Assembly: GCA_009787695.1 (NCBI GenBank)
Contig: WQSW01000026.1
Coordinates: 1 to 33,580 of the forward strand
Source of the DNA: Treponema sp.
GTDB lineage: Bacteria > Spirochaetota > Spirochaetia > Treponematales > Breznakiellaceae
Length of the DNA: 33,580 nucleotides
Reading direction: 5' to 3'
Under the pieces are notes generated by a model, which did not search any database, was not told the origin of the DNA, and saw only the letters and a program-made list of their open reading frames with translations. Position 1 is the stretch's first letter; the number at the start of each line of letters is the position of its first letter. The position numbers and the translations under genes were made by a program. Positions 17,130 to 24,110 of this stretch are shown one piece after another.

Positions 17130-17157
17130 ATTGTAATTATTATTAGTTTTTTGTCAA
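17130..17157 (-). promoter_or_regulatory. Candidate promoter for mgtE
   Basis: On the minus strand TTGACA (17157-17152), a 16-bp spacer and TACAAT (17135-17130), about 30 bp before the mgtE start, leave room for a normal leader with GAGGG. Confidence 0.65.
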
Positions 17158-17203
17158 CTTTACAAAGGGATTTTTCCCGATTTTTATCTCTTTATAATAA
17201 GAC

Positions 17204-17232
17204 TTTAAAAATCTGCCGATTTAGGGTATAAT
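17204..17232 (+). promoter_or_regulatory. Candidate promoter abutting the murC start
   Basis: TTTAAA (17204-17209), 17 bp, TATAAT (17227-17232), then only 5 nt to the murC ATG. Transcription would start at or next to the ATG, and no Shine-Dalgarno sequence is present at the right distance. Confidence 0.5.
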
Positions 17233-17237
17233 AAATT

Positions 17238-18695
17238 ATGTTTACTGAGGATATTTTGAAGCAGCAATCCAAAGTTTATCTCATCGGGATAAAGGGGACG
17301 GGTGTCTGCGCCCTTGCCGAGCTTCTGCATTTTGCAAATTGCGATGTTTCAGGAAGCGATATCCCGGAGGAATTTTATACCGATGCAATTCTCAAAAAAC
17401 TCAATATTCCTTTTTATACTGATATTGACCCTTCGCGTATCAATAAAGATATAAGCCTTGTAATTCATTCTGCAGCTTATACCGCAGAAACAAATCAGGA
17501 ACTTGCAAGAGCGCAGGAACTTGAAATACCGATTATAAAATATACCGATGCTCTCGGCGAATTATCAAAGAGGTTTGACTCTATCGGGGTTTGCGGCGTT
17601 CATGGAAAGACTACTACCACAGCAATGTGCGGTGTGATGATGCGCGCTGCAAATCTTCCCGCGCAGGTTCTTGTCGGAAGCGCGGTTATTGATTTTGACG
17701 GAATGTCTACTATCAGTCTTGGCAATAAATATTTTATCGCGGAAACCTGCGAGTACCGCGAACATTTTCTTTCTTTCCATCCAAAACGGATTATACTGAC
17801 ATCTGTGGAAAGCGATCATCAGGATTATTTCCCGACTTATGAATCAATTCGCGATGCATTTGTAAGATACTGCCGCAACCTTCCGGAAGGCGGACAGCTT
17901 TTTTATTGCGCTGATGACAGCGGCGCATCTGAAGTTGCAAATATAATAAAAAATGATAATCGCAATATAGAATTAATCCCATACGGTTTTACCGCAAAAG
18001 GCGATTGGCAAATAACTTCTTATCATGTTGATACAGGAAAAGCGTTCTTTTCTGTTGCAGGTTTTTCAAATGACTTTGAATTATCAATTCCCGGCAAACA
18101 TGAAGCGTTAAACGCAGCGGTAAGTTTAGCGCTGACAAAAGAATTATTAAAAAATGAAAATAAAAAAGCCGATGATATTATAATTGATAATATAAAAAGT
18201 GCTTTCAAAAATTTTAAAAGTACAAAACGCAGAAGCGAGACAATTGGTATAGAAAATGATATTATCTTTATGGATGATTACGGACATCATCCGACAGCGA
18301 TAAAAACAACTTTAGAAGGGATTAAAAGTTTTTATCCTAAACGCAGATTGATTGTCAGTTTTATGTCGCATACATTTACACGCACTTCTTACCTTCTTGA
18401 TGATTTTGCAAACGCATTTAATGATGCGGATATAGTTTTCTTTCATAAGATTTATGCGTCTGCAAGAGAAGATTATAAGGGAGGTGTAAACGGAGTTTCT
18501 CTTTACGAGAAAACGCAAGTTGTCCGTAATTCTGCTCAAAAGGGAGAAACTTTTTATTATGAAGAATTCATGGATGCTTTTGATCCGTTATGCGAAATAT
18601 TAAAACCCGGTGACATCTTTTTAACATTAGGTGCGGGAAATAATTGGCCGCTTGGAGTAAAACTTTTAAAACATTTTGAGGTGAAACATGATTAG
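17238..18695 (+). CDS. murC: UDP-N-acetylmuramate--L-alanine ligase
   Basis: The protein has 485 residues. The N-terminal Rossmann loop (YLIGIKGTGVCALAELL, residues 14-30), the ATP loop GVHGKTTT (120-127), the AETCEYREHFLSF region and DDYGHHPTAIKTTLEGI near 350 are the Mur ligase signatures. The DDYxHHP motif fits MurC and Mpl. MurC adds L-Ala to UDP-MurNAc, the first amino-acid step of peptidoglycan synthesis, in the cytoplasm. The N-terminal IGIKGTG differs from the usual GxGGxG, so recycling ligase Mpl is an alternative, but the neighbourhood and length favour MurC. It leads a run of co-directional genes and overlaps yicC by 8 nt. Confidence 0.85.
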   Translation: MFTEDILKQQSKVYLIGIKGTGVCALAELLHFANCDVSGSDIPEEFYTDAILKKLNIPFYTDIDPSRINKDISLVIHSAAYTAETNQELARAQELEIPIIKYTDALGELSKRFDSIGVCGVHGKTTTTAMCGVMMRAANLPAQVLVGSAVIDFDGMSTISLGNKYFIAETCEYREHFLSFHPKRIILTSVESDHQDYFPTYESIRDAFVRYCRNLPEGGQLFYCADDSGASEVANIIKNDNRNIELIPYGFTAKGDWQITSYHVDTGKAFFSVAGFSNDFELSIPGKHEALNAAVSLALTKELLKNENKKADDIIIDNIKSAFKNFKSTKRRSETIGIENDIIFMDDYGHHPTAIKTTLEGIKSFYPKRRLIVSFMSHTFTRTSYLLDDFANAFNDADIVFFHKIYASAREDYKGGVNGVSLYEKTQVVRNSAQKGETFYYEEFMDAFDPLCEILKPGDIFLTLGAGNNWPLGVKLLKHFEVKHD

Positions 18696-19554
18696 CATGA
18701 CAGGGTATGCTTACCGCGAGAAATCGGGACAGGATTTATCGTTATCTATAGAAATTAAAAGCGTTAATAACCGTTATCTTGAAATACAGGTAAATCTTCC
18801 GCCTTGGTTATCTCCTGTTGAATCGAAAATACGCGAACAAATATCTTCATGCTGCGGCAGAGGAAAGGTTGATGTTTTTATCCGTGTAAGAGAGCATAAC
18901 GTTCCAGTAAAAATAAGTATAAATTTGAACGCGGCAAAATCTTTTTATGATGCAATGAAAGATTTATCGAAACAGCTGGGTCTCAAAGAAAAACCGTCTC
19001 TTTCTTTACTGTTGGAAATGGAAAGCGTTTTAGAGATAGAAAAAAACCGTGATGAAGAACGTTATTGGAAAGAAATTGAGCCTCTGCTGCGCGAAGCGAT
19101 AGAAGTTTTTTGCTCTGAACGCGAAAGGGAAGGAAAGCATACAGAAAAAGATATACTTGCAAATCTGGAAAAAATAGAATCGTCATTAAAAAATATAACG
19201 TCTTACGTTCCTGTAATAGAAAAAACACTTAAAGAAAATATAAAGACACGCTTTGAAGAATTGTTAGGGAATAAAATTGAAGAAAACAGAATTCTTGCAG
19301 AAACCGCATCTTTATTATTAAAATATACAATATCTGAAGAAATTTCCCGCCTTAATTCACACTTGACTGAATTTAAAAAAGAGATAAATAATAATTCAAG
19401 ACCTGGAAAAAAACTTGATTTTTTATGTCAAGAAATAAACCGCGAAATAAATACTATTGGATCAAAGAGCGCAGTAATAGAAGTGAGCAGCGAAGTTGTT
19501 ACAATGAAAGAAGCGCTTGAAAATATAAGAGAACAATTAAGAAATATTGAGTAA
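18688..19554 (+). CDS. yicC: YicC/YloC family endoribonuclease
   Basis: The protein has 288 residues, the family length. It begins MISMTGYAYREKSGQDLSLS and continues IEIKSVNNRYLEIQVNLP, the family's N-terminal signature, and ends with EVSSEVVTMKEALENIREQ, its conserved C-terminus. YicC proteins are metal-dependent endoribonucleases implicated in mRNA and small-RNA turnover. The ATG lies inside the last codons of murC, so translation is coupled, with GAGGTG just upstream. The gene order with a nucleotide-kinase-like gene next recalls the yicC-gmk neighbourhood of many bacteria. Confidence 0.92.
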   Translation: MISMTGYAYREKSGQDLSLSIEIKSVNNRYLEIQVNLPPWLSPVESKIREQISSCCGRGKVDVFIRVREHNVPVKISINLNAAKSFYDAMKDLSKQLGLKEKPSLSLLLEMESVLEIEKNRDEERYWKEIEPLLREAIEVFCSEREREGKHTEKDILANLEKIESSLKNITSYVPVIEKTLKENIKTRFEELLGNKIEENRILAETASLLLKYTISEEISRLNSHLTEFKKEINNNSRPGKKLDFLCQEINREINTIGSKSAVIEVSSEVVTMKEALENIREQLRNIE

Positions 19555-19583
19555 TAAGGAATTAAGTTTCCTGCGGAGGGCGT

Positions 19584-20117
19584 ATGAAAAAAAATATAAA
19601 AATCGCAATTTCCGGAAAGAGCGGCTGCGGTAATACTACAGTCAGTAAAATGGTTTCGGAAAATTTAAATTTAACATTTATTAATTTTACTTTTCGTACT
19701 CTTGCACAAGAAAGAAAACTTGATCTTAAAAAAATATTAGAGCTTGCATCGCATGATGATTCATGGGATAAAGAAGTTGATACCCGTCAGGTGCAGCTTG
19801 CCCGTGAAAGTTCCAGCTGTGTTTTAGGTTCGCGTCTTGCAATTTGGATGCTGGAAGAAGCTGATTTAAAAATTTATCTTTATGCAAACGAAGAGACAAG
19901 GGCACAGCGTATTGCAGACAGAGAACACGATAATTTAAAGGAAGTTGCCGCATTTACCAAAGAAAGGGACAAACAAGATCATGAAAGATATTTGCGTATT
20001 TATAATATAGATACATATAATTATAATTTTGTCGATTTAGTTATTGAAACCGATTATTTAACTCCGCAGCAAATAACAGATTTAATTATTCAAAAAGCAA
20101 ATACGATCAAAGATTAG
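19584..20117 (+). CDS. Cytidylate kinase-like P-loop kinase
   Basis: The protein has 177 residues. The P-loop is atypical: SGKSGCGNTTV (10-20), with Asn in place of the usual Lys (GxxGxGK[ST]), as in the short archaeal/spirochaetal cytidylate-kinase-like family (CTD of AAA_33 type). Further motifs are EADLKIYLYANEETRAQRI and REHDNLKEVAAFTKERDKQDHERY, resembling the lid and DxxDxxRY region of CMP kinases. It likely phosphorylates CMP/dCMP or a related nucleotide in the cytoplasm. GGAGGG 6 nt before the ATG is a strong ribosome-binding site. The Walker A Asn makes catalytic activity worth testing. Confidence 0.75.
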   Translation: MKKNIKIAISGKSGCGNTTVSKMVSENLNLTFINFTFRTLAQERKLDLKKILELASHDDSWDKEVDTRQVQLARESSSCVLGSRLAIWMLEEADLKIYLYANEETRAQRIADREHDNLKEVAAFTKERDKQDHERYLRIYNIDTYNYNFVDLVIETDYLTPQQITDLIIQKANTIKD

Positions 20118-20125
20118 GATGATAA

Positions 20126-21136
20126 ATGATTGAGAAAACTTCTTTGCATGCGAGTTCAAGCCGTTCTCATAATGTTTCTGATTCAAAAACAACATCGCTA
20201 AAAGCTCCTGTATCCTCGCAGCAAACAGCGGAAGTTTTTAATAAACAGACAACACGTTCAATTTTTTCTGTTATTTCATCCTTAGGGCTTCCTTCTGATA
20301 AACTTTCCGCCTCTATTATTTCATTTGCCCGCTTTTTTTCTTTACCGTTAAAACCGAATGTGTTAGCCGCAATTCGCCAGCAGGCGTTTTCACAAACGCA
20401 GCAAACAGCGGGAAATGCAGCGCTTACAGGAGCTGCAAATCAAACTGTCGCGAGTTCTTCCGCTGACACGTCTTTCGCAATGAAAATGCGGGAAGCGTTT
20501 TCATTTGCAGCAGCCGCTGCAGAAAGCAAGGGGGTTGAGCTAAACCAAAAAGGTATTGAGCAATATGCACAAGCAATCGATCCTGATTTGCACAATCGGC
20601 AAGAAAAGGAACGGCAGCAGGAGAAGCGGCGCAATAAAGATCAAATTGAAGAAGAAAAAACAACGATAACAGCCGCTTCTCTTGAAAAGAACGTTAATGA
20701 AAATACCACGCCGCTGATTGAAATGCTCAACAGAATGCCGGGAAAAAACGGTCAGCGTTGGATAGTGCTGCCATTTAATTTTTCTAAAGACGGAAAAGAG
20801 TTTAATATTTCCATGCGCGTGTTATTGGAAAATGAAAACCGCGCTGTTAAAATGGCTTTGCAGATAACGGAAAATAGTGAACAAAGAGATTTGCTTTTTA
20901 TTTTTGAAAATAATTTCATGCAGCAAGGAGAAAGTTTATCATTAAGTCAATTTTCAAGGTTAACATTATATCATCAAGATGAATTATCATCTAAAGAAAA
21001 AGAATATTATAAAAAAGAATTATCTAGTATTTTAGAAATTCCCATTGATCAAATTAATGTCAAAAAAAGAACAGAGAATTTCCCTTTTGAAGGTTCTTGC
21101 GAAGAGCAATTGTTAATGATAGATGAGATGGTGTAG
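20126..21136 (+). CDS. FliK-like (YlqG-like) hypothetical protein
   Basis: The protein has 336 residues. The N-terminal two thirds is low-complexity, Ser/Gln/Ala-rich and probably disordered (about 1-180, with a charged KERQQEKRRNKDQIEEEK stretch). The C-terminal third is an ordered alpha/beta region beginning near QRWIVLPFNFSKDGKEF (about 210). This architecture, a variable N-part plus compact C-domain, is that of flagellar hook-length-control (FliK) relatives. The next gene is an FlhB C-terminal-domain homologue, the same pairing as ylqG-ylqH of Bacillus subtilis. The family call rests mainly on that synteny. No signal peptide. Confidence 0.6.
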   Translation: MIEKTSLHASSSRSHNVSDSKTTSLKAPVSSQQTAEVFNKQTTRSIFSVISSLGLPSDKLSASIISFARFFSLPLKPNVLAAIRQQAFSQTQQTAGNAALTGAANQTVASSSADTSFAMKMREAFSFAAAAAESKGVELNQKGIEQYAQAIDPDLHNRQEKERQQEKRRNKDQIEEEKTTITAASLEKNVNENTTPLIEMLNRMPGKNGQRWIVLPFNFSKDGKEFNISMRVLLENENRAVKMALQITENSEQRDLLFIFENNFMQQGESLSLSQFSRLTLYHQDELSSKEKEYYKKELSSILEIPIDQINVKKRTENFPFEGSCEEQLLMIDEMV

Positions 21137-21137
21137 G

Positions 21138-21416
21138 ATGAAAAAAGGAAATATTGCACATAACAAAATTGCGTCAGCATTGAAATATACAAAAGGAGAT
21201 CCTGCGCCGGAATTATTGGCTAGCGGAAAGGGAAGGGAAGCAGAGAGGATTATCGCTATTGCACATGAAGAAGGGATAGCAGTGGTAGAGGATGCCGCAT
21301 TAGCTGCGTTACTCGATACTAGCGCAAAGCCGGGAGACTTTATCCCGTTTTGGTGCTGGGAAGCGGCGGCGAAGGTGCTGGCGTTTGTGATGAAAACAGA
21401 AAAAATTAAAAGATAA
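21138..21416 (+). CDS. FlhB C-terminal-domain-like (YlqH-like) protein
   Basis: The protein has 92 residues from ATG 21138, one base after the upstream stop. An in-frame ATG at 21123 would overlap the previous gene and has no better ribosome-binding site. Residues IAHNKIASALKYTKGDPAPELLASG and EAERIIAIAHEEGIAVVEDAALAALL match the cytoplasmic substrate-specificity-switch domain of FlhB (both spans shorter than 30 residues). The membrane part and the autocleaved NPTH motif are absent, as in B. subtilis YlqH. Its role is unknown. A link to type III export is inferred from homology. Confidence 0.8.
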   Translation: MKKGNIAHNKIASALKYTKGDPAPELLASGKGREAERIIAIAHEEGIAVVEDAALAALLDTSAKPGDFIPFWCWEAAAKVLAFVMKTEKIKR

Positions 21417-21425
21417 GGAAGGTTT

Positions 21426-22505
21426 ATGAAAAAAGATTTGCCGCGAATGCGCGGGCTAAACATGGGCGGATGGTTAAGTCAGATTGACGCCATTCAGGAA
21501 AAAGACCCGGAAAAGTTTGCAGGTATTGATAAACACATGGAAACTTTTATAACAAACGAAGATTTTGTAAATGTAAAATCGTGGGGTTTCGATCATGTGC
21601 GTATCCCCGTTGATTCGTATCTTTTCTTTACAGATGATGATGATTTAATTGAAAGCCGTATCATCCATCTTGATAAAGCTGTCAATCTTGCAAAACAAAA
21701 CGGTTTAATGATGATATTGGATCTCCATGAATGTCCGGGTCATGATTTTTCGCAGGTAACAAAAAGCCCTGTTCAGCAATTATTTGCAGAGGATGACACT
21801 TACATCAAAAAGACAGAAAAAATTTGGACAATACTTGCAGAGCGTTACGGGCAATTCGATCATGTGCTTTTTGAAACGCTTAACGAACCTGTCGCTCCCA
21901 CACATGAGATTTGGAATAATGTAAAAGACAGACTCTGCCGCCGGATACGCCGTTATGCGCCGAACTCTGTTATAATCACAGGCTCTAATATGTGGAATTG
22001 GGCAAGTACATATTCTTCTCTTACTCCTTTTGAAGATGACAATATAATTTACAGCGTGCATTTTTATGAGCCGCTTCTTTTTACTCATCAGAAAGCGCCG
22101 TGGATAACGAATCCTGAAATACAAGAAGAGAGGACATACCCTTGCGATTACAATCAGGGTTTTATCCGTAAATACGGGCTTGTAATGTCACAAGGAAAGT
22201 GGGACAGGGATCGCATCGAAAAAGAATTTGCCCCTGTTTATGCTTTCAGCGAAAAATACAAAGCGCCTGTTATCTGCAATGAATTCGGCGTTTATACCCC
22301 TGTCGATCTAAGCGCGCAGTTAAGATGGTATGACGATTTACTTTTTGTTTTAAAAGAAAAAGGTATAGGCTTTTCATACTGGAATTATAAAAACCTCGAT
22401 TTTGGTATTATTTCCATCGGTGAAAAACTGCATGAAAATCTGCCTCAGTACGGTAACAGCCGGAGGATAAATCATCCTGTACTTGATGTTTTACGGAAGT
22501 ACTAA
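21426..22505 (+). CDS. Glycoside hydrolase family 5 (cellulase-like)
   Basis: The protein has 359 residues. The GH5 pattern is clear: RGLNMGGWL near the start, WGFDHVRIPVDSYLF, MILDLHECPGHDF, the acid/base Glu154 in TLNEPV, the histidine in YSVHFYEP and the nucleophile Glu286 in CNEFGVY. The TIM barrel ends with SYWNYKNLDFGI. Members cleave beta-1,4 or beta-1,3 glucans or related sugars. There is no signal peptide, so the enzyme is probably cytoplasmic and acts on imported oligosaccharides. It begins 9 nt after the FlhB-like gene with AAGGAAGG ahead and closes the plus-strand run. Confidence 0.9.
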   Translation: MKKDLPRMRGLNMGGWLSQIDAIQEKDPEKFAGIDKHMETFITNEDFVNVKSWGFDHVRIPVDSYLFFTDDDDLIESRIIHLDKAVNLAKQNGLMMILDLHECPGHDFSQVTKSPVQQLFAEDDTYIKKTEKIWTILAERYGQFDHVLFETLNEPVAPTHEIWNNVKDRLCRRIRRYAPNSVIITGSNMWNWASTYSSLTPFEDDNIIYSVHFYEPLLFTHQKAPWITNPEIQEERTYPCDYNQGFIRKYGLVMSQGKWDRDRIEKEFAPVYAFSEKYKAPVICNEFGVYTPVDLSAQLRWYDDLLFVLKEKGIGFSYWNYKNLDFGIISIGEKLHENLPQYGNSRRINHPVLDVLRKY

Positions 22506-22518
22506 TATATAAACTTTT

Positions 22519-22592
22519 TGGGCTCACCCGGATTCGAACCAGGGACATCTTGCGTGTAAAGCAAGCGCTCTAACCAGCTGAGCTATGAGCCC
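22519..22592 (-). tRNA. tRNA-Val (anticodon TAC)
   Basis: Reading the minus strand gives a 74-nt cloverleaf: acceptor GGGCTCA pairs with TGAGCCC, discriminator A, D-arm GCTC..GAGC, anticodon stem CTTGC/GCAAG with loop TTTACAC, and T-arm CCTGG-TTCGAAT-CCGGG. The 3' CCA is not encoded. A matching tRNA-Gly lies just upstream on the same strand. Confidence 0.97.
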
Positions 22593-22606
22593 AAATAATA
22601 AAAACC

Positions 22607-22626
22607 TTAAAGATTTTTATCTTTAA
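22607..22626 (-). repeat. Hairpin between the two tRNA genes
   Basis: TTAAAGAT and ATCTTTAA pair perfectly over 8 bp with a TTTT loop. Lying in the 34-nt gap of a two-tRNA transcript, it may be a processing structure. Being AT-rich, it is weak. Confidence 0.35.
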
Positions 22627-22698
22627 AGCAGCTGATGGGAGTCGAACCCACGTCTCCAGCTTGGAAGGCTGGGGTAATAGCCGTTATACGACAGCTGC
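22627..22698 (-). tRNA. tRNA-Gly (anticodon TCC)
   Basis: The minus strand gives a 72-nt cloverleaf: acceptor GCAGCTG pairs with CAGCTGC, discriminator T, anticodon stem CCAGC/GCTGG with loop CTTCCAA, T-arm GTGGG-TTCGACT-CCCAT. The CCA is not encoded. It is upstream of tRNA-Val and probably co-transcribed with it. Confidence 0.97.
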
Positions 22699-22796
22699 GT
22701 AAAAGGGGTTTGCCAAAACTATTTAACCCTTTTTATATGTTCTTAAAAAATACAGACTTTGTCAAGAACCTTAAGATAGATTTTTCAAACGGTTAG

Positions 22797-22825
22797 TTGA
22801 CGGCAGACTTAATTATCAGTAATCT
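22797..22825 (+). promoter_or_regulatory. Candidate promoter abutting the TM2 gene start
   Basis: TTGACG (22797-22802), 17 bp, TAATCT (22820-22825, weak), then 6 nt to the ATG at 22832, without a ribosome-binding site. Confidence 0.35.
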
Positions 22826-22831
22826 ATATTT

Positions 22832-23332
22832 ATGTATAATAAATTTATAGCATATCTTCTCTGGGCTGTCGGCGGTTTCGGCGCATTGGGGCTTCATCGC
22901 TTTTACCTGCGGAAAATACCGACAGGGATACTGTGGATGCTCACAGGCGGCTTAGGGATGATAGGTTCTATATATGATTTTTTTACTATGCAAAGTCAGG
23001 TGGATTTTGCAAATTACCAGAAAGCAATAGGAAATATGCCCAAACCCAGTGATATAGGCTCTCCCATGCGCCATGTCACCGATGGTCAATCACATATTGT
23101 TCATGAAAAAGATACTATTGAACGTATAATTTTAAGAATTGCAAAGGAAAATAAAGGCACGCTCACTGTTAGCGATTTGGCGCTTGCCGCAAACACTCCT
23201 ATAGAAGAAGCAAGAAAAGCCCTTGACGATATGGTTACAAAAGGGCATGCAGAACTGCGGGTGCGCCAATCCGGTTCTTTAGTTTATGCGATACCTGATA
23301 TCCTTGATAACGATGAGCCGTTAGTAAATTAG
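22832..23332 (+). CDS. TM2 domain protein with winged-helix-like tail
   Basis: The protein has 166 residues. Residues 1-50 form a TM2 domain: two membrane helices around a conserved turn (GALGLHRFYLRKIPTGI, then GGLGMIGSIYDFF). After a linker the last 70 residues (ERIILRIAKENKGTLTVS, then ALAANTPIEEARKALDDMV) resemble a winged helix as in some bacterial TM2 proteins. It sits in the inner membrane with the tail probably cytosolic. Function is unknown. There is no Shine-Dalgarno before the ATG and a promoter-like element is only 6 nt away. Its stop overlaps the end of the convergent thg1-like gene by 4 nt. Confidence 0.85.
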   Translation: MYNKFIAYLLWAVGGFGALGLHRFYLRKIPTGILWMLTGGLGMIGSIYDFFTMQSQVDFANYQKAIGNMPKPSDIGSPMRHVTDGQSHIVHEKDTIERIILRIAKENKGTLTVSDLALAANTPIEEARKALDDMVTKGHAELRVRQSGSLVYAIPDILDNDEPLVN

Positions 23333-24096
23333 TTTTCTGCGCCTTCTAGCATCTTCTGAATAAACCCGCTGTATTCATCTTTCATGGGTAAATCAAAATC
23401 TGTTTTTAGAACATTTCTTTGCACTTTTACTTCAACACCGTCTTTTGGGTTAAACCCCGCTTTTTCTTCTTTAATCCAATACAAACCGATTCCTCTTTTC
23501 TGCCAGTTCGGCAAATCATTAAAATTGATTCCGTTAGAAAACAGTAATTCATTTTTATCTGCAACGCTTTTATTTTCAATTAATTTTGAAGCCTCATTTT
23601 TGTCTATTCCGTTTTTTCTCAGCATCCAATAACAATGTGCATTTAAGGCATTTCTGTAGGCATCTTCGTTCCGCCATCTGAAATAATCAATCACAGTTTT
23701 TTTATTCGGAAGCTGGCATATTCTGCAATCAAATACACCGATGTTTCCGAAAAGTAAACTGAATTTTGCAGAGGCTTCTCCTGCTAATACCGAATTAAAT
23801 TTTCTGATTTTTCTGCCGAATAAATCAATATTAAAATCAAATAACAATGATATTTCATCACTTTCAGTGTAACCGAAAATTACTTTAAAACCGCAATCCA
23901 TTAAATGCTTGGTTGCTTCAACCATTAAGTCTCTGAATTTTTCATCAAACGGCGCTTCAAACTTTCCGATTTCTTTTGTTAACGAAGTAAAATTTCTTCC
24001 GTCAAGCCGCGCAATAATAAATAAATCAGGCAACACACAAAAATCATGAGATGTTTCAAAAACGCGCATCTGTTTATCAAGATCATCAAATTTCAT
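23329..24096 (-). CDS. Thg1-like protein (tRNAHis guanylyltransferase family, reverse 3'-5' polymerase)
   Basis: The protein has 255 residues. RLDGRNFTSLTKE (30-42) with Asp32 and YTESDEISLLF (76-86) with Asp80/Glu81 supply the metal-binding residues of the Thg1 palm domain. DAYRNALNAHCYW matches the family's later conserved helix. Thg1 adds G in the 3'-5' direction to the tRNAHis 5' end in eukaryotes. Bacterial Thg1-like proteins repair 5'-truncated tRNAs by templated 3'-5' addition. It follows mutS2 after 14 nt with an AAGGA ribosome-binding site and is the last gene of that operon. The known activity is for relatives and is inferred here. Confidence 0.88.
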   Translation of the reverse strand: MKFDDLDKQMRVFETSHDFCVLPDLFIIARLDGRNFTSLTKEIGKFEAPFDEKFRDLMVEATKHLMDCGFKVIFGYTESDEISLLFDFNIDLFGRKIRKFNSVLAGEASAKFSLLFGNIGVFDCRICQLPNKKTVIDYFRWRNEDAYRNALNAHCYWMLRKNGIDKNEASKLIENKSVADKNELLFSNGINFNDLPNWQKRGIGLYWIKEEKAGFNPKDGVEVKVQRNVLKTDFDLPMKDEYSGFIQKMLEGAEN

Positions 24097-24110
24097 ACAT
24101 TATTTCCTTT

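Noticed and set aside
21123-21137. ATG 21123 as the start of the FlhB-like gene
   Set aside because: It would overlap the preceding gene by 14 nt without a better ribosome-binding site, and family similarity starts at MKKGNIAHNK (ATG 21138).
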